Shown piece after piece: positions 43,629-51,866 of a DNA stretch of 64,000 nt. The stretch comes from Arthrobacter celericrescens (lineage in GTDB: Bacteria > Actinomycetota > Actinomycetes > Actinomycetales > Micrococcaceae), in the NCBI RefSeq assembly GCF_003614925.1, contig NZ_QYLP01000014.1, forward strand, positions 1 to 64,000, in the 5' to 3' direction. Under the pieces are notes generated by a model. The model was not told where the DNA came from. It did no database searches and saw only the letters and a list, made by a program, of their open reading frames with translations. Made by a program: the position numbers and the translations under genes. Position 1 is the first letter of the stretch. Every line of letters begins with the position of its first letter.

Positions 43629-45049
43629 GCCAGGAGAATTCGATTCAGCACGGCCGTGCTACATTCCGGCCGTCGGGCAAGCTCCAGTTCGGCGTGTTCT
43701 TCCAGGGCGTCAACTCCGGCACTATCTGGAAGACCCCGGAGGCCGGGTCGCAGACGGATTTCGAGTCCTTCCGCAGGATCGCCCAGACCGCCGAGCGCGG
43801 CCTGTTCGCCGCTTTCTTTCTGGGCGAGGGCCTGCGCCTGCGCGAGCACCTGGGCCGGCCGCACGCCCTTGATGTGGCGGGCCGTCCGGACGCCCAGACC
43901 ATGCTCGCCGCACTCGCCTCGGTGACGCGGAACATTGGGCTGGTGGCCACCCAAAACACCACGTACAACGACCCCGCGGACCTGGCCCACCGCCTCGCCT
44001 CCTTGGACCTGCTCTCCGGCGGGCGCGCGGCCTGGAACGTGGTCACCACGGACAACGCCTGGACCGGCGCCAACTTCCGCCGTGGGGGCTACCTGGACCA
44101 TGCGGACCGGTATGTGCACGCCGAGGCCTTCGTGCAGACTGCCAAGCGGATCTGGGACTCCTGGGAGGACGGGGCGGTCTCGTCCTCGGTTGGCGCGGAG
44201 TCCTGGGCCACTCCGGCGCACGCCCGCTCAGTCCGGCACGAGGGGCAGCATTACACCGTGGACGTGACGCCGCGGCTGCCGCGCAGCGCCCAGTACCGGC
44301 CGGTCCTGTTCCAGGCCGGCGACTCCCCGGAAGGCCGCGACTTCGCCGCCCGCCAGGCGGACGTCATCTTCTCCGCGCACCCGAAGTTCGAGGCCGCGGT
44401 GGCGTTCCGCGAGGACATCGCGGCCCGGACCGTGGCGGCCGGTCGCGGCGCCAACGACGTGCAGATCTTCCCCGCGAGCGAGTTCATCCTGGCCGCCACG
44501 GATGAGGAGGCGCGGGAGAAGAAGGAGTGGGTGCGGAGCCTGCAGATCGGCCCGCAGCAGGCCATCGCCTACCTGGAGCAGTTCTGGGGCCGCGAGCTGT
44601 CTTCGTTCGATCCGGACGGCCCGCTGCCGGACATCGATCCCGTGGTGGAGACGACGTCGGAGACCCGGGGCAGCGGCTTCCACGGCGCCAAAGCACGGGA
44701 GCTTGCCGAGCAGTGGCGGGCCGAGGCCTCGGAGAACGGGTGGTCCATCCGGCAGTTCGTGAGCTCCCGGACGGCCCGCATCGACTCCACCTTCACCGGC
44801 TCCTACAGCTCGGTGGCGGACACCCTGGCCGAATACGCCCGGGTGGGGGCCGTGGACGGCTTCAACATCTCGCCGTGGATCATCCCGAGCGGCCTGGACG
44901 ACATCGTGAACCACCTGGTCCCCGAGCTTCAGGAACGCGGCGTGTACCCCACGGAGTACGTCGGCTCGACGCTGCGGGAGAACCTCGGGCTCGCGACGCC
45001 GGAACGCTCGCCTGAGCTGGTTCCGGAAGCTGCCGGGAGCGTCCGGTGA
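43625..45049 (+). CDS. NtaA/SnaA/DszA-type FMN-dependent monooxygenase
   Basis: A 474-residue group C flavin monooxygenase of the NtaA/DmoA/CmoJ class. It has LQFGVFFQGVNSGTIWKTPEAGSQTDFESFRRIAQTAERG, then GLVATQNTTYNDPADLAHRLASLDLLSGGRAAWNVVTTDN and RYVHAEAFVQTAKRIWDSWEDGA, followed by the DFNISPWIIPSGLDDIVNHLVPELQERGVYPTEY end motif. These enzymes cleave C-S or C-N bonds with reduced FMN from a separate reductase. With the transporter and LLMs it looks like the sulfur-conjugate salvage type; its substrate is inferred. Confidence 0.9.
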   Translation: MSQENSIQHGRATFRPSGKLQFGVFFQGVNSGTIWKTPEAGSQTDFESFRRIAQTAERGLFAAFFLGEGLRLREHLGRPHALDVAGRPDAQTMLAALASVTRNIGLVATQNTTYNDPADLAHRLASLDLLSGGRAAWNVVTTDNAWTGANFRRGGYLDHADRYVHAEAFVQTAKRIWDSWEDGAVSSSVGAESWATPAHARSVRHEGQHYTVDVTPRLPRSAQYRPVLFQAGDSPEGRDFAARQADVIFSAHPKFEAAVAFREDIAARTVAAGRGANDVQIFPASEFILAATDEEAREKKEWVRSLQIGPQQAIAYLEQFWGRELSSFDPDGPLPDIDPVVETTSETRGSGFHGAKARELAEQWRAEASENGWSIRQFVSSRTARIDSTFTGSYSSVADTLAEYARVGAVDGFNISPWIIPSGLDDIVNHLVPELQERGVYPTEYVGSTLRENLGLATPERSPELVPEAAGSVR

Positions 45050-45159
45050 GCGGCGCACCGGTGCGTTTTCCCGAGGCGGAGGAGTCCGACGTCGGCGATT
45101 CCCTCTGGAACGAGGAAACGGTGCGGCTCCAGCTGACGGTGTGGGAGCAGTGGCTGTAG
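45046..45159 (+). CDS. 37-residue reading frame coupled to the monooxygenase
   Basis: GTG 45046 overlaps the TGA of the monooxygenase by the same 4 bases used at 40371 and 42435 in this operon. It encodes an acidic peptide (MSGAPVRFPEAEESDVGDSL, then a Trp-rich end LTVWEQWL) ending TAG at 45159. It is too short to be certain and has no known family. A terminator follows 18 bases later, so it would be the last gene of the operon. Confidence 0.4.
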   Translation: MSGAPVRFPEAEESDVGDSLWNEETVRLQLTVWEQWL

Positions 45160-45177
45160 CTTCTTTCTCATGAAACG

Positions 45178-45210
45178 GGGCGGCCAGCACATTAGTGCCG
45201 GCCGCCCTGA
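45178..45210. terminator. terminator between convergent genes
   Basis: GGGCGGCCAGCAC (45178-45190) pairs with GTGCCGGCCGCCC (45195-45207) with one mismatch, loop ATTA. It ends the monooxygenase operon and also lies just after the DUF2283 gene on the other strand. Confidence 0.85.
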
Positions 45211-45215
45211 TTCGT

Positions 45216-45440
45216 TTAGGGACGTCGCGCTTGGGCGAGGGTTTCCTCTCGGAGCACGTCCTTCGCGCCTAAGATCTCCAGCCCGAGAATTCGACCGTCG
45301 ACATCGAAGTCGATGATTATCTCTCCTTTATCGTCAGGAGTCCCTATTGAATGCACCTGAGTTGACGCCTCTCCGTCGAGGATTTCATCGACGATCTGGA
45401 TATAGGCGGCATCTGCTTCTTTATCGTAGGTAATTTTCAT
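45216..45440 (-). CDS. DUF2283 family small protein
   Basis: A 74-residue DUF2283 protein: MKITYDKEADAAYIQIVDEI, then DFDVDGRILGLEILGAKDVL. These small beta-rich proteins are of unknown role, and often lie near toxin-antitoxin or mobile regions. The codons are AT-richer than in the operon next to it. The ribosome site (AAGGAGAG) is distant from the ATG. Confidence 0.85.
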   Translation of the reverse strand: MKITYDKEADAAYIQIVDEILDGEASTQVHSIGTPDDKGEIIIDFDVDGRILGLEILGAKDVLREETLAQARRP

Positions 45441-45513
45441 TCGCTGGCGCCCCAGTCTCTCCTTGTTATGCGGAGTCGTCGGTCAGGAAATCCTTGTGCG
45501 GCAACAAGCCTAA

Positions 45514-45681
45514 CCCGGCCTGACAACGGAGCTGACAGCCCTCGCGCACGCGGCGACCGGGCATATATTGACTGCCCATGCGTCGGGGAACGTCAACGTC
45601 CGCCTGAAGCCGCTCCTCACTGTGGAGGACATCGACGAAGCCGCCAAGAAGACACCGTCCTACCAGGCCCCGGGACAGTAG
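45514..45681 (+). pseudogene. C-terminal remnant of an unidentified gene
   Basis: From 45514 (just after an in-frame TAA at 45511) to a TAG at 45681 the plus frame reads protein-like (TALAHAATGHILTAHASGNV, then LKPLLTVEDIDEAAKKTPSY) with GC-rich wobble positions, but there is no start codon before it. It looks like the 3' end of a deleted gene. I do not recognise the parent. The rest of 45441-45694 holds nothing else; the minus frame at 45466-45732 is a shadow. Confidence 0.45.
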
Positions 45682-45694
45682 GGCGTAGCTGCCG

Positions 45695-46648
45695 TCAGAG
45701 CACCCGCACCGGCTTGCCCTGCGCCCAGGCACGGACGTCCTCGAAGGCCTCGCCGTAGAAGCGGGTGTAGCTTTCGGCGGTGACGTACCCGAGGTGCGGG
45801 GTCAGCACAGTGCGCGGCGCGTCCAGGAGTGGATGGTCCGCGGGGAGGGGCTCGACGTCGTACACGTCAAGGGCGGCGCCGCCCAGCCAGCCCTCGTTCA
45901 GTCCGCGGAGGAGGGCGTCTCCGTCCACGAGTGGCCCGCGGGCGGTGTTGACCAGGATCCCGTCGGGGCCGAGCAGCCGCAGCTCCTCCTCGCCGACCAC
46001 CCCGCGCGAGCGGTCGGAGAGCCGCACGTGGACGCTTACGACGTCGGCCTCCCGGAAGAGGGCGTCTTTACTCACCTTCCGGACGCCGGCCGCAGCCGCG
46101 GCTTCCTCGCGCAGGTTGGGGCTCCAGGCGATCACGTCCATGCCGAACGCCTTCGCGTAGCCGGCCACCTTCGTGCCGATCCTGCCCAGGCCCAGCACTC
46201 CGAGGGTCTTGCCGGCGAGCTCAAAGCCGACGGTGCTCTGCAGTCGGCCGGCGCGCAGGGCGTTGCCCTCGAACTGCAGGTTCCGTGCGGCGGCCAGCAC
46301 GAGTGCCCAGGTCAGTTCCGGTGCTGCGGTTGAGGAGCCCCCGGTTCCGCAGACCGTGATGCCCAGGTCCCGGGCGGTCTCAATGTCGATGGACGGATTG
46401 GCCATGCCGGTGGTGACGAGGAGTTTCAGCTTGGGCAACTGGTGGAGCCGGGCGGCGGTGAAGGCCGTGCGTTCGCGCATGGCGACCACGATGCTGAACT
46501 GGCGGAGGGCCTGGACCAGGTCTTCCTCGTCCTCGAAGGGTTCGCCGAAGACAGTGACGTCTATTCCGTCGGCGGCAAGCTGGTCCCAGGGGGCGTAGTC
46601 GTAGGCGACACCCTGGTAGTCATCGAGTATGGCGAGGCGCTGGCGCAT
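45695..46648 (-). CDS. D-2-hydroxyacid dehydrogenase family protein
   Basis: A 317-residue NAD-dependent dehydrogenase. It shows VCGTGGSSTAAPELTWALVLAAARN, GKTLGVLGLGRIGTKVAGYAKAFGMDVIAWSPN (NAD GxGxxG), NTARGPLVDGDAL (with catalytic Arg), then VYDVEPLPADHPLLDAPRTVLTPHLGYVT with the catalytic His. It would interconvert a 2-keto acid and a D-2-hydroxy acid. AAAGGAG precedes ATG 46648. It stands alone and differs from the dehydrogenase at 56939. Confidence 0.9.
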   Translation of the reverse strand: MRQRLAILDDYQGVAYDYAPWDQLAADGIDVTVFGEPFEDEEDLVQALRQFSIVVAMRERTAFTAARLHQLPKLKLLVTTGMANPSIDIETARDLGITVCGTGGSSTAAPELTWALVLAAARNLQFEGNALRAGRLQSTVGFELAGKTLGVLGLGRIGTKVAGYAKAFGMDVIAWSPNLREEAAAAAGVRKVSKDALFREADVVSVHVRLSDRSRGVVGEEELRLLGPDGILVNTARGPLVDGDALLRGLNEGWLGGAALDVYDVEPLPADHPLLDAPRTVLTPHLGYVTAESYTRFYGEAFEDVRAWAQGKPVRVL

Positions 46649-47040
46649 GGTGCTCCTTTGGGGAGGGGTCGTTGGAGTCCACGATAGTGCGGGTTGGGTG
46701 GGGGAAATGCGAGTGGTAGGTTGCAAACCTATGCGGCTGCACAATTGCTCGGCTTAAGAAAAGCGCAGCCGTTGAGTGTTTCGATGTCCTAGTAGATGTC
46801 ATGCCTCGAACCGGTTGGAATCTGGCGTGATATCGGCTCTGGCGGTCCCTATCCCTTCAAGGATTCTGAGGCGGTGGCGTCCTGCGCTGCCTTGCCAATC
46901 GTAGTCAGAAGGGCGCTGGACCATTGCCCGAGCTTGGCTTCGACTCGATCAGCGCTACCAGAGTGTCCCGACACTTGGCTTGAAGGCAGCGGCGAGCAAA
47001 AGAACGGGTTCGACCTGCGATTTAGGCGCCACGCTCTCCC
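46649..47040. other. intergenic region, no convincing gene
   Basis: A 392-base gap. A plus-strand open frame (46796-47113) crosses it but runs into the 3' end of the next minus-strand gene, has no family resemblance, and has poor codon pattern. CGGCTGC (46734) and GCAGCCG (46765) can form a 7-bp stem near an AT-rich TTAAGAAAAG stretch. I see nothing else. Confidence 0.5.
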
Positions 47041-48390
47041 TCAGTGCTCATGTTCATCACCAAATGAGGAGACCCAAAGACGACTCTGTTCGTCCACATT
47101 CTCCGCCTCGTAGCGTCGAACCCCACGAAGCATGGGCCAATCGCGCCAGTTTTCCCGATCGATATCACCGCGAGCTATGAGGGACTTTGCCAAAGCATAA
47201 GCTTCTTTGTTTTTTTCGAGCAGCGAATATTTTGCCAGCCTGTAGCGTCCGTCCAAAGTGGCGACATCCCAAGCTTCGACTTCTTCGCCAACGCTCTCTA
47301 GGCCATCTATTTCCTTCTTAGCAACCCATCTATTCACAGATGCAATCAGCCGAGTTTCGGAATCCTGAACGAAACTTAACTGCCAGTCGCACAAACGGTG
47401 TGCTACCCGCCAAGACTCGGCGGTGAGAAAATCCAGTGATAGATGGTAAATGTAGTGGTCAACTTCCTCTAAATCCTTTTGATTGGAACCAATTTTTAGC
47501 ACCAGCGAAAGAGCGAGCTTGATTCCAGCTATGGTTAGTTCGTCGAGTGATCGCTTCAGGTACGTTCTACTGACACCGAGTACCTCCCCCTCGCTCGGCG
47601 TAGAGTTACCAGAAACTTTGGAAAGATAAAACTTGTTGACTTTGCCGCCGTTGTGGACAAGAAGGTGACGCCGCTGAAAGATCTCCACTAGGATTGGCGC
47701 ATTTTCGGTCACCTCCTCCACTCTGATCTTCCGCTTACTGCCGAACCACTCCATCCAGTCATCGAAGCCTCCGCGGAGTAGCGTCTCTGCCATGTTTTCG
47801 GCACAGTGGCGGCGAAAGTCATCAAGGGTGGAAAACGGTTCCAGATCAGAGAATGAATACTTCGTTTCAGCAGACTTGATGATTTCAGGACGCAACTCCA
47901 AAAAGGCCCTAACTAGTCCCGATATGAGCACTTCAAAGTCGCTCACAGCAGCCATGAGAAGCGAGTTTCGGATAAGTTTGCTCTTTTCACCAGTCGTACT
48001 CATGCTGTTCCAAACTCGTGCATATTTGTAGAAGTATTCTTCATCTCCCGTCAGCTCTGCAAGTTTCCTCTTCATACCGGACTCCCAGGCTTTAGTCCAC
48101 TGTTCAATGCTGGACTTTCCAGCTTTCTTTTTCTTGAGTCTTTCAACGGAATTCATTCGTAGATGTATTTGCGGATGAATATATTCGGCAGCGCGCAAGT
48201 GCACCTCTGAATCGACGCCGGGAAATAATCGTTTCGCTTGTACGACAAATGAATTTTCAACACTGTTTAGCGATAGAGAGCTATCGCTAACAAAGTCGTC
48301 GACGTCCCCTATTGCCTGCATCGACCTTAGGAAGGAGTCCAGTCGGGGGAAGATTAGATCGTATGCTGTCGTCTCGGTTTCTCCACTCAT
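47041..48390 (-). CDS. candidate HEPN-domain protein of unknown function
   Basis: A 449-residue protein unlike its neighbours in composition: visibly AT-richer codons, many Lys, Glu, Ser and Phe. The central part has SLLMAAVSDFEVLISGLVRAFLEL (about residues 143-166) and, about 80 residues later, IFQRRHLLVHNGGKVNKFYL. The RHLLVH segment fits the R-x4-H pattern of HEPN ribonuclease domains (R241 and H246 counted from this start), and the VHNGG plus K-x-Y/N environment is common in such proteins from defence or abortive-infection contexts. The C-terminal 150 residues look helical, possibly repeat-like (KYSLLEKNKEAYALAKSLIA). ATG 48390 is chosen; a GTG at 48420 is also open. No recognised partner is adjacent. 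A defence role is inference. Confidence 0.6.
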   Translation of the reverse strand: MSGETETTAYDLIFPRLDSFLRSMQAIGDVDDFVSDSSLSLNSVENSFVVQAKRLFPGVDSEVHLRAAEYIHPQIHLRMNSVERLKKKKAGKSSIEQWTKAWESGMKRKLAELTGDEEYFYKYARVWNSMSTTGEKSKLIRNSLLMAAVSDFEVLISGLVRAFLELRPEIIKSAETKYSFSDLEPFSTLDDFRRHCAENMAETLLRGGFDDWMEWFGSKRKIRVEEVTENAPILVEIFQRRHLLVHNGGKVNKFYLSKVSGNSTPSEGEVLGVSRTYLKRSLDELTIAGIKLALSLVLKIGSNQKDLEEVDHYIYHLSLDFLTAESWRVAHRLCDWQLSFVQDSETRLIASVNRWVAKKEIDGLESVGEEVEAWDVATLDGRYRLAKYSLLEKNKEAYALAKSLIARGDIDRENWRDWPMLRGVRRYEAENVDEQSRLWVSSFGDEHEH

Positions 48391-48987
48391 GAAGACCGAT
48401 CCTACCGAGCGCGTGGTCACGTTCTGGGGATTCGCCCCAGCTCCTTCGTCACCAACTTTCTTCCTGGAGAGAACAAAAGCCGAAGCGGATTAGTTGCAAC
48501 GCCTTTAGGCGTGTGACCGTTGGCCAGTCGTTGACGGGTCGCCTTCCCGATTTCGTGATCAGTTCCCCGAGAAGCCCCAGGCTCCGGATGTGTCCGATTC
48601 CCGTATGACCCGCCGGCAAAATGCCCAGTCAAGGTGCCTCAAACGGTACAGCCTGAAAATTTCCTGATCGGCGACGATCGCGTTTTCCACCCGTCCCCAG
48701 GATCGCCCCGCTCTGCGAACGGCTCTCGTGGCTGGCAGCGTAGAGGTGACGGAGTTTTGCGTCGATCACGGAACCGCTGGCACCAAGCGCGATCGCCCCG
48801 ACTCCATAAAATGATTGCCGCCTTTCGTGACGGCGACACTTCGTCGTCACAAAGCTTGACCGCCTGGCACGCCCGCTTCCCGACGCGAAGAATCATCAGG
48901 TATTGCGGCTGCTAACAGACTGCACAACCAAGCAAAGCAGCCCCACCACCGCGGAAACCTCCCGCAGCGCCTAGGCCGTCCCAGACC
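48391..48987. other. 597-base region without convincing gene
   Basis: Open frames in both directions (48417-48632 minus, 48629-48850 minus, 48634-48915 plus) show no family pattern and overlap each other. An imperfect palindrome (GTGACG..CGTCAC) lies near 48825-48860. The composition is mixed, as expected of recombined or decayed DNA. I see no promoter or RNA gene that I can support. Confidence 0.5.
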
Positions 48988-49502
48988 TTACTTCTTAGAC
49001 AACCCAGGCGGGTTCAGTTCCGACTTGGCAATACCCTCCGAAGACAGGCCCCAGCGGTCCAGGATCTTCCCGTACGTGCCGTTCTTGATCAAGGAATTAA
49101 GGGCGGCCTGCGCAGCGACCGCGAGCCCGTTGCCCTTCTTGGTGGTGAAGGCGATGTCGGCCTTCAGCGGCCAGCCGCCGTTGACGGTGCCCACCTGCTT
49201 GGTCTTTCCGTCCTTCGCGGCCTTGTACGCGGCGCCGGCGTTCGGGCCGAAGGTCAGGTCCGCGCGGCCGGACTGGATCGCGAGGGAGGAGGCGGAGTCG
49301 TCGTCGTAATACTGGAACTCAACCGGCTTCAGGCCGTTCTTCTTGTTCTCCTCATCCCAGCGCACCAGAATGGCTTCCTGGTTGGTGCCCGAGCCCACGA
49401 CCACGCGCTTGCCCGCCACGTCCTTGGCTTCCTTGACCTCGCCGATGTCCGAGTCGCTCTTCGCGTAGAAGCCCAGGGGGTCGGTGCGGTAGGTGGCGAG
49501 TG
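48988..49502 (-). pseudogene. 3' fragment of an ABC substrate-binding protein gene (copy 1)
   Basis: The minus frame encodes the C-terminal half of a family 3 binding protein: [80 protein letters not shown] and the stop after LSKK. The N-terminal half and signal peptide are missing; homology ends abruptly near 49502, next to the start of the LRR-like gene's 3' region. It is about 90% identical in DNA to the fragment at 51867-52240, in the same orientation. The binding protein at 39346 is only a distant relative, so the parent lies elsewhere. Confidence 0.85.
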
Positions 49503-49526
49503 GGCATCACGCCCGGCCATGCGCGG

Positions 49527-50384
49527 TCACTTAGGGCTGAGGCTGGGGTCGCCGCGGAAAGCGGCGACCATTTCTTGAAAGCCCAATTCATGCTTGCGGA
49601 TGCGTGCAGCGTCCAACTCAGAATTTAGGAACGGTTTGCGCTTCCCGATAAGGAGAACATCGCGAGGCTTACCGCCAACGTGCAAAGGTGGTTTTAGAGG
49701 AAGGACGGCGGCCAGCGCATCCGATTCCACCGCCTCAGGCAAATGCGCCCGAAGCCAGGCCAGCTGTTCCGTTGTGAAGAGGTTGTATGGAATCCGTAAC
49801 GTCTTGAGGTTTGTCAGCGAACCGAGGGGTTGTACACGACCATCATCGATGCGTTTTGGGAGCAGGCTTAGGTTCAGCAGGTTCCTAAGCGTTCCTAGGG
49901 GTTCTAGGGTCTCAAAGGTCGATTTGTCCCATACGGCGTCACCGACGATGAGTTCCTTCAATGTCTGCCCGGCGTAGAGGTCATCCAACTGATGAAGCCG
50001 GGTGAAATCATCAATGCGTAACGCTGACAGGCGCGGCGTGCGGGCAAGGTCCCACAGGCGCGTCGCTCGTTGGTTCCAGAAAATCGAGACCATCCGCAGA
50101 TCCGGAAGGTCTTCAAGCGGTGTTAGGTCCTGCAGCTTGGGACACTTCCAAAACTCGATCTCCTTGAACTGGGATCCGTGGTCGGAGACCAGCCGCTCAA
50201 AGCTTGATTGGTTCAAGCCGCTAACACGAAGCGCCGTCGCTCTAGGATTGGCATCAATTTTCGATAGGAGGCTCACGTCGAGCCGACCGCCACCAATTTC
50301 TGGTTGAACAAGATCGAGGAACCACGACGGATGGGCATCGCCCGCTCGCCGAAGTTCGGTTAAGTCCCGCGGACCTGATTCCAT
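49527..50384 (-). CDS. leucine-rich-repeat-like protein, possible immunity protein
   Basis: A 285-residue protein with degenerate LRR units: EIEFWKCPKLQDLTPLEDLP, ARTPRLSALRIDDFTRLHQL, LEPLGTLRNLLNLSLLPKRI and LGSLTNLKTLRIPYNLFTTE (about residues 78-215), and a positively charged C-terminus. No signal peptide. Similar stand-alone LRR proteins of this size occur among immunity genes of polymorphic toxin loci. GGAGCGCTC precedes the ATG. It begins 143 bases... from the bracketing remnant (copy 1) at its 3' side and faces the ankyrin gene; the function is inferred. Confidence 0.6.
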   Translation of the reverse strand: MESGPRDLTELRRAGDAHPSWFLDLVQPEIGGGRLDVSLLSKIDANPRATALRVSGLNQSSFERLVSDHGSQFKEIEFWKCPKLQDLTPLEDLPDLRMVSIFWNQRATRLWDLARTPRLSALRIDDFTRLHQLDDLYAGQTLKELIVGDAVWDKSTFETLEPLGTLRNLLNLSLLPKRIDDGRVQPLGSLTNLKTLRIPYNLFTTEQLAWLRAHLPEAVESDALAAVLPLKPPLHVGGKPRDVLLIGKRKPFLNSELDAARIRKHELGFQEMVAAFRGDPSLSPK

Positions 50385-50637
50385 GAGCGCTCCGTCTGTT
50401 CGAGCACGACCCCTTCAAGAGTGATTCTGCCAACCTATCCAACTTGGCGAAAAAGACCAGGACCCCACGTGAACCGCTCGTTAGCCTGTTCTCGTCCGGC
50501 TACCGCAGCGACCTGGCCTGTTTTTCGAAAAGTGCGCATTTCACCGGCGACTGTCGACGCCCTGAATAGAATCTGTTTGCAGGCAATTTGGGGTCACACC
50601 TCCGTACGATCCGCGACTATTGGTGGATGCTTAGAAC
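50385..50637. other. divergent spacer between the LRR-like and ankyrin genes
   Basis: A 253-base gap with mixed composition. A short plus frame (50421-50693) has no recognisable pattern. Any promoters for the two divergent genes must lie here, but I cannot pick them. Confidence 0.4.
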
Positions 50638-51171
50638 ATGCCCTCGAAGCCGAGCACCCCACGCACGTTGGGGTTCGCCGTATGGAGCGATAACGTCGCC
50701 CTTGGCCGCGAACTCCTAGACGCTGGTGCTCCTGTTGATAATTACGGATCCGACACAGTTACCGATGTGACCCCCTTGATGGAGTCGGTCAACGAACTTG
50801 AGCCGTTCTATGACGCTTCCAGGCTAGTTCTCACACACCTTCTCCTGTCGGCTGGCGCTGACGTAGCCAGGCGCGACAACACCGGACGCACTGCCTTGCA
50901 CTACGCCGTCGGGGCTGGTCGCGCGGCGGTCGAGGCTCTCCTCGCCGCCGGTTCAGATGTGAACGCGGCCGGTGACGGAGGGGCCACCCCACTGCACGAA
51001 GCGATCGTCCGCGGGAATGTCTCGGCTATTGAAGCTCTCTGCCAAGGCGGCGCCAATTGCAGGGCTCAAGACGACGCAGGTCGCACACCTGTAGATCTGC
51101 TCTCCGAAAGCACCGATGTGTTCACATCTGAGGAACTCACTGACGTGAATCTTCTGCTTGGGTCCACCTAA
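50638..51171 (+). CDS. ankyrin-repeat protein, possible immunity protein
   Basis: A 177-residue protein with four to five ankyrin units: NVALGRELLDAGAPVDNYGS, VLTHLLLSAGADVARRDNTG, RTALHYAVGAGRAAVEALLA, AGSDVNAAGDGGATPLHEAI and SAIEALCQGGANCRAQDDAG, with the TALH and TPLH motifs. It is cytoplasmic, with no signal. Small ankyrin proteins are among the commonest immunity proteins in contact-dependent and polymorphic toxin loci, but the fold also serves many other roles. The ATG at 50638 is the first in-frame Met and lacks a good ribosome site, so the N-terminus may be truncated. Confidence 0.75.
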   Translation: MPSKPSTPRTLGFAVWSDNVALGRELLDAGAPVDNYGSDTVTDVTPLMESVNELEPFYDASRLVLTHLLLSAGADVARRDNTGRTALHYAVGAGRAAVEALLAAGSDVNAAGDGGATPLHEAIVRGNVSAIEALCQGGANCRAQDDAGRTPVDLLSESTDVFTSEELTDVNLLLGST

Positions 51172-51294
51172 GCCGCGACCGAAAGCCGGCGCTCTACCCG
51201 GGACGGCATGCATTAGCGGCAATGATCTCCTCTAACCACGGGCGTGGAACTAGCTGCGAGAACTCCGTGCCATGGCGCATTCGGCAAGATTCGG

Positions 51295-51675
51295 TCAAGA
51301 GGATTCAACAACGCTAAGGAGATCCCGACCAGAAGTCACTACGACGGCGTCAGCGTCGAAGCCCTCCGGCAGTTCGACGCGCTGGGACTCATCAGTGATG
51401 CAGGTTCGGCAACCTATCGGCATGATGACCCATCCAGCCGCGCGTGCACCTTCCACGAGGAGGCCCCAAGGATCTTCACCGGTGATGTGGTTTGCCATCA
51501 TGCCGTCATCCCCCAGGTACACGTCGGCCGACCCGTCGCCGTATTTGAACAAAGCGGATCCGTGATCAGCCTCCTCGCGGACGATAAAGGGCTGAAGGAC
51601 ATCGCGCATCCTATCGCCGCCGCCCGGTAATTCATGGCCAGCGACGAAGCCTTGGAAAAATACATCGAATGCCAT
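51295..51675 (-). CDS. 126-residue immunity-like protein of unknown family
   Basis: A 126-residue acidic protein: MAFDVFFQGFVAGHELPGGG, then FIVREEADHGSALFKYGDGS, DVYLGDDGMMANHITGEDPW, GLLVEGARAAGWVIMPIGCR and DADAVVVTSGRDLLSVV. The compact alpha/beta layout with a FxxF-G start and VVVTSGxxLL end is like small cytoplasmic immunity proteins found in toxin loci, but I do not know a named family for it. ATG 51675 is preceded by GAGGG at a suitable distance; the frame is open further upstream to 51834 without pattern support. The plus-strand frame over the same bases (51244-51630) is a shadow. Confidence 0.5.
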   Translation of the reverse strand: MAFDVFFQGFVAGHELPGGGDRMRDVLQPFIVREEADHGSALFKYGDGSADVYLGDDGMMANHITGEDPWGLLVEGARAAGWVIMPIGCRTCITDESQRVELPEGFDADAVVVTSGRDLLSVVESS

Positions 51676-51866
51676 GATCAAGACCCTCGCACGGAGAATG
51701 CGGGTCCACAAGGACCCCATGCTTTGAGAATTCGCGGTCCCGTCCACAATTAGCCGCGCAGTCCAGTTAACCTCCTGAACCACAAAGCGGTCCCAGCACC
51801 ACGGGAAAATCCCGCGCCGCCAGGGCCGCCGCACGCCGCACGGTCGCCAAAGCGACCAAAGAAGAC

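Noticed and set aside
46796..47113. Plus-strand 105-codon frame
   Set aside because: Poor codon pattern, no family, and runs into the 3' end of the opposite-strand gene.
48585..48630. T-arm-like stretch (GTCCGATTCCCG) that might be a tRNA 3' end
   Set aside because: No matching acceptor, D-arm or anticodon arm can be folded around it, and there is no CCA-type end.
51244..51630. Plus-strand 128-codon frame
   Set aside because: Overlaps the better-supported minus-strand 126-residue frame; translation has no pattern.
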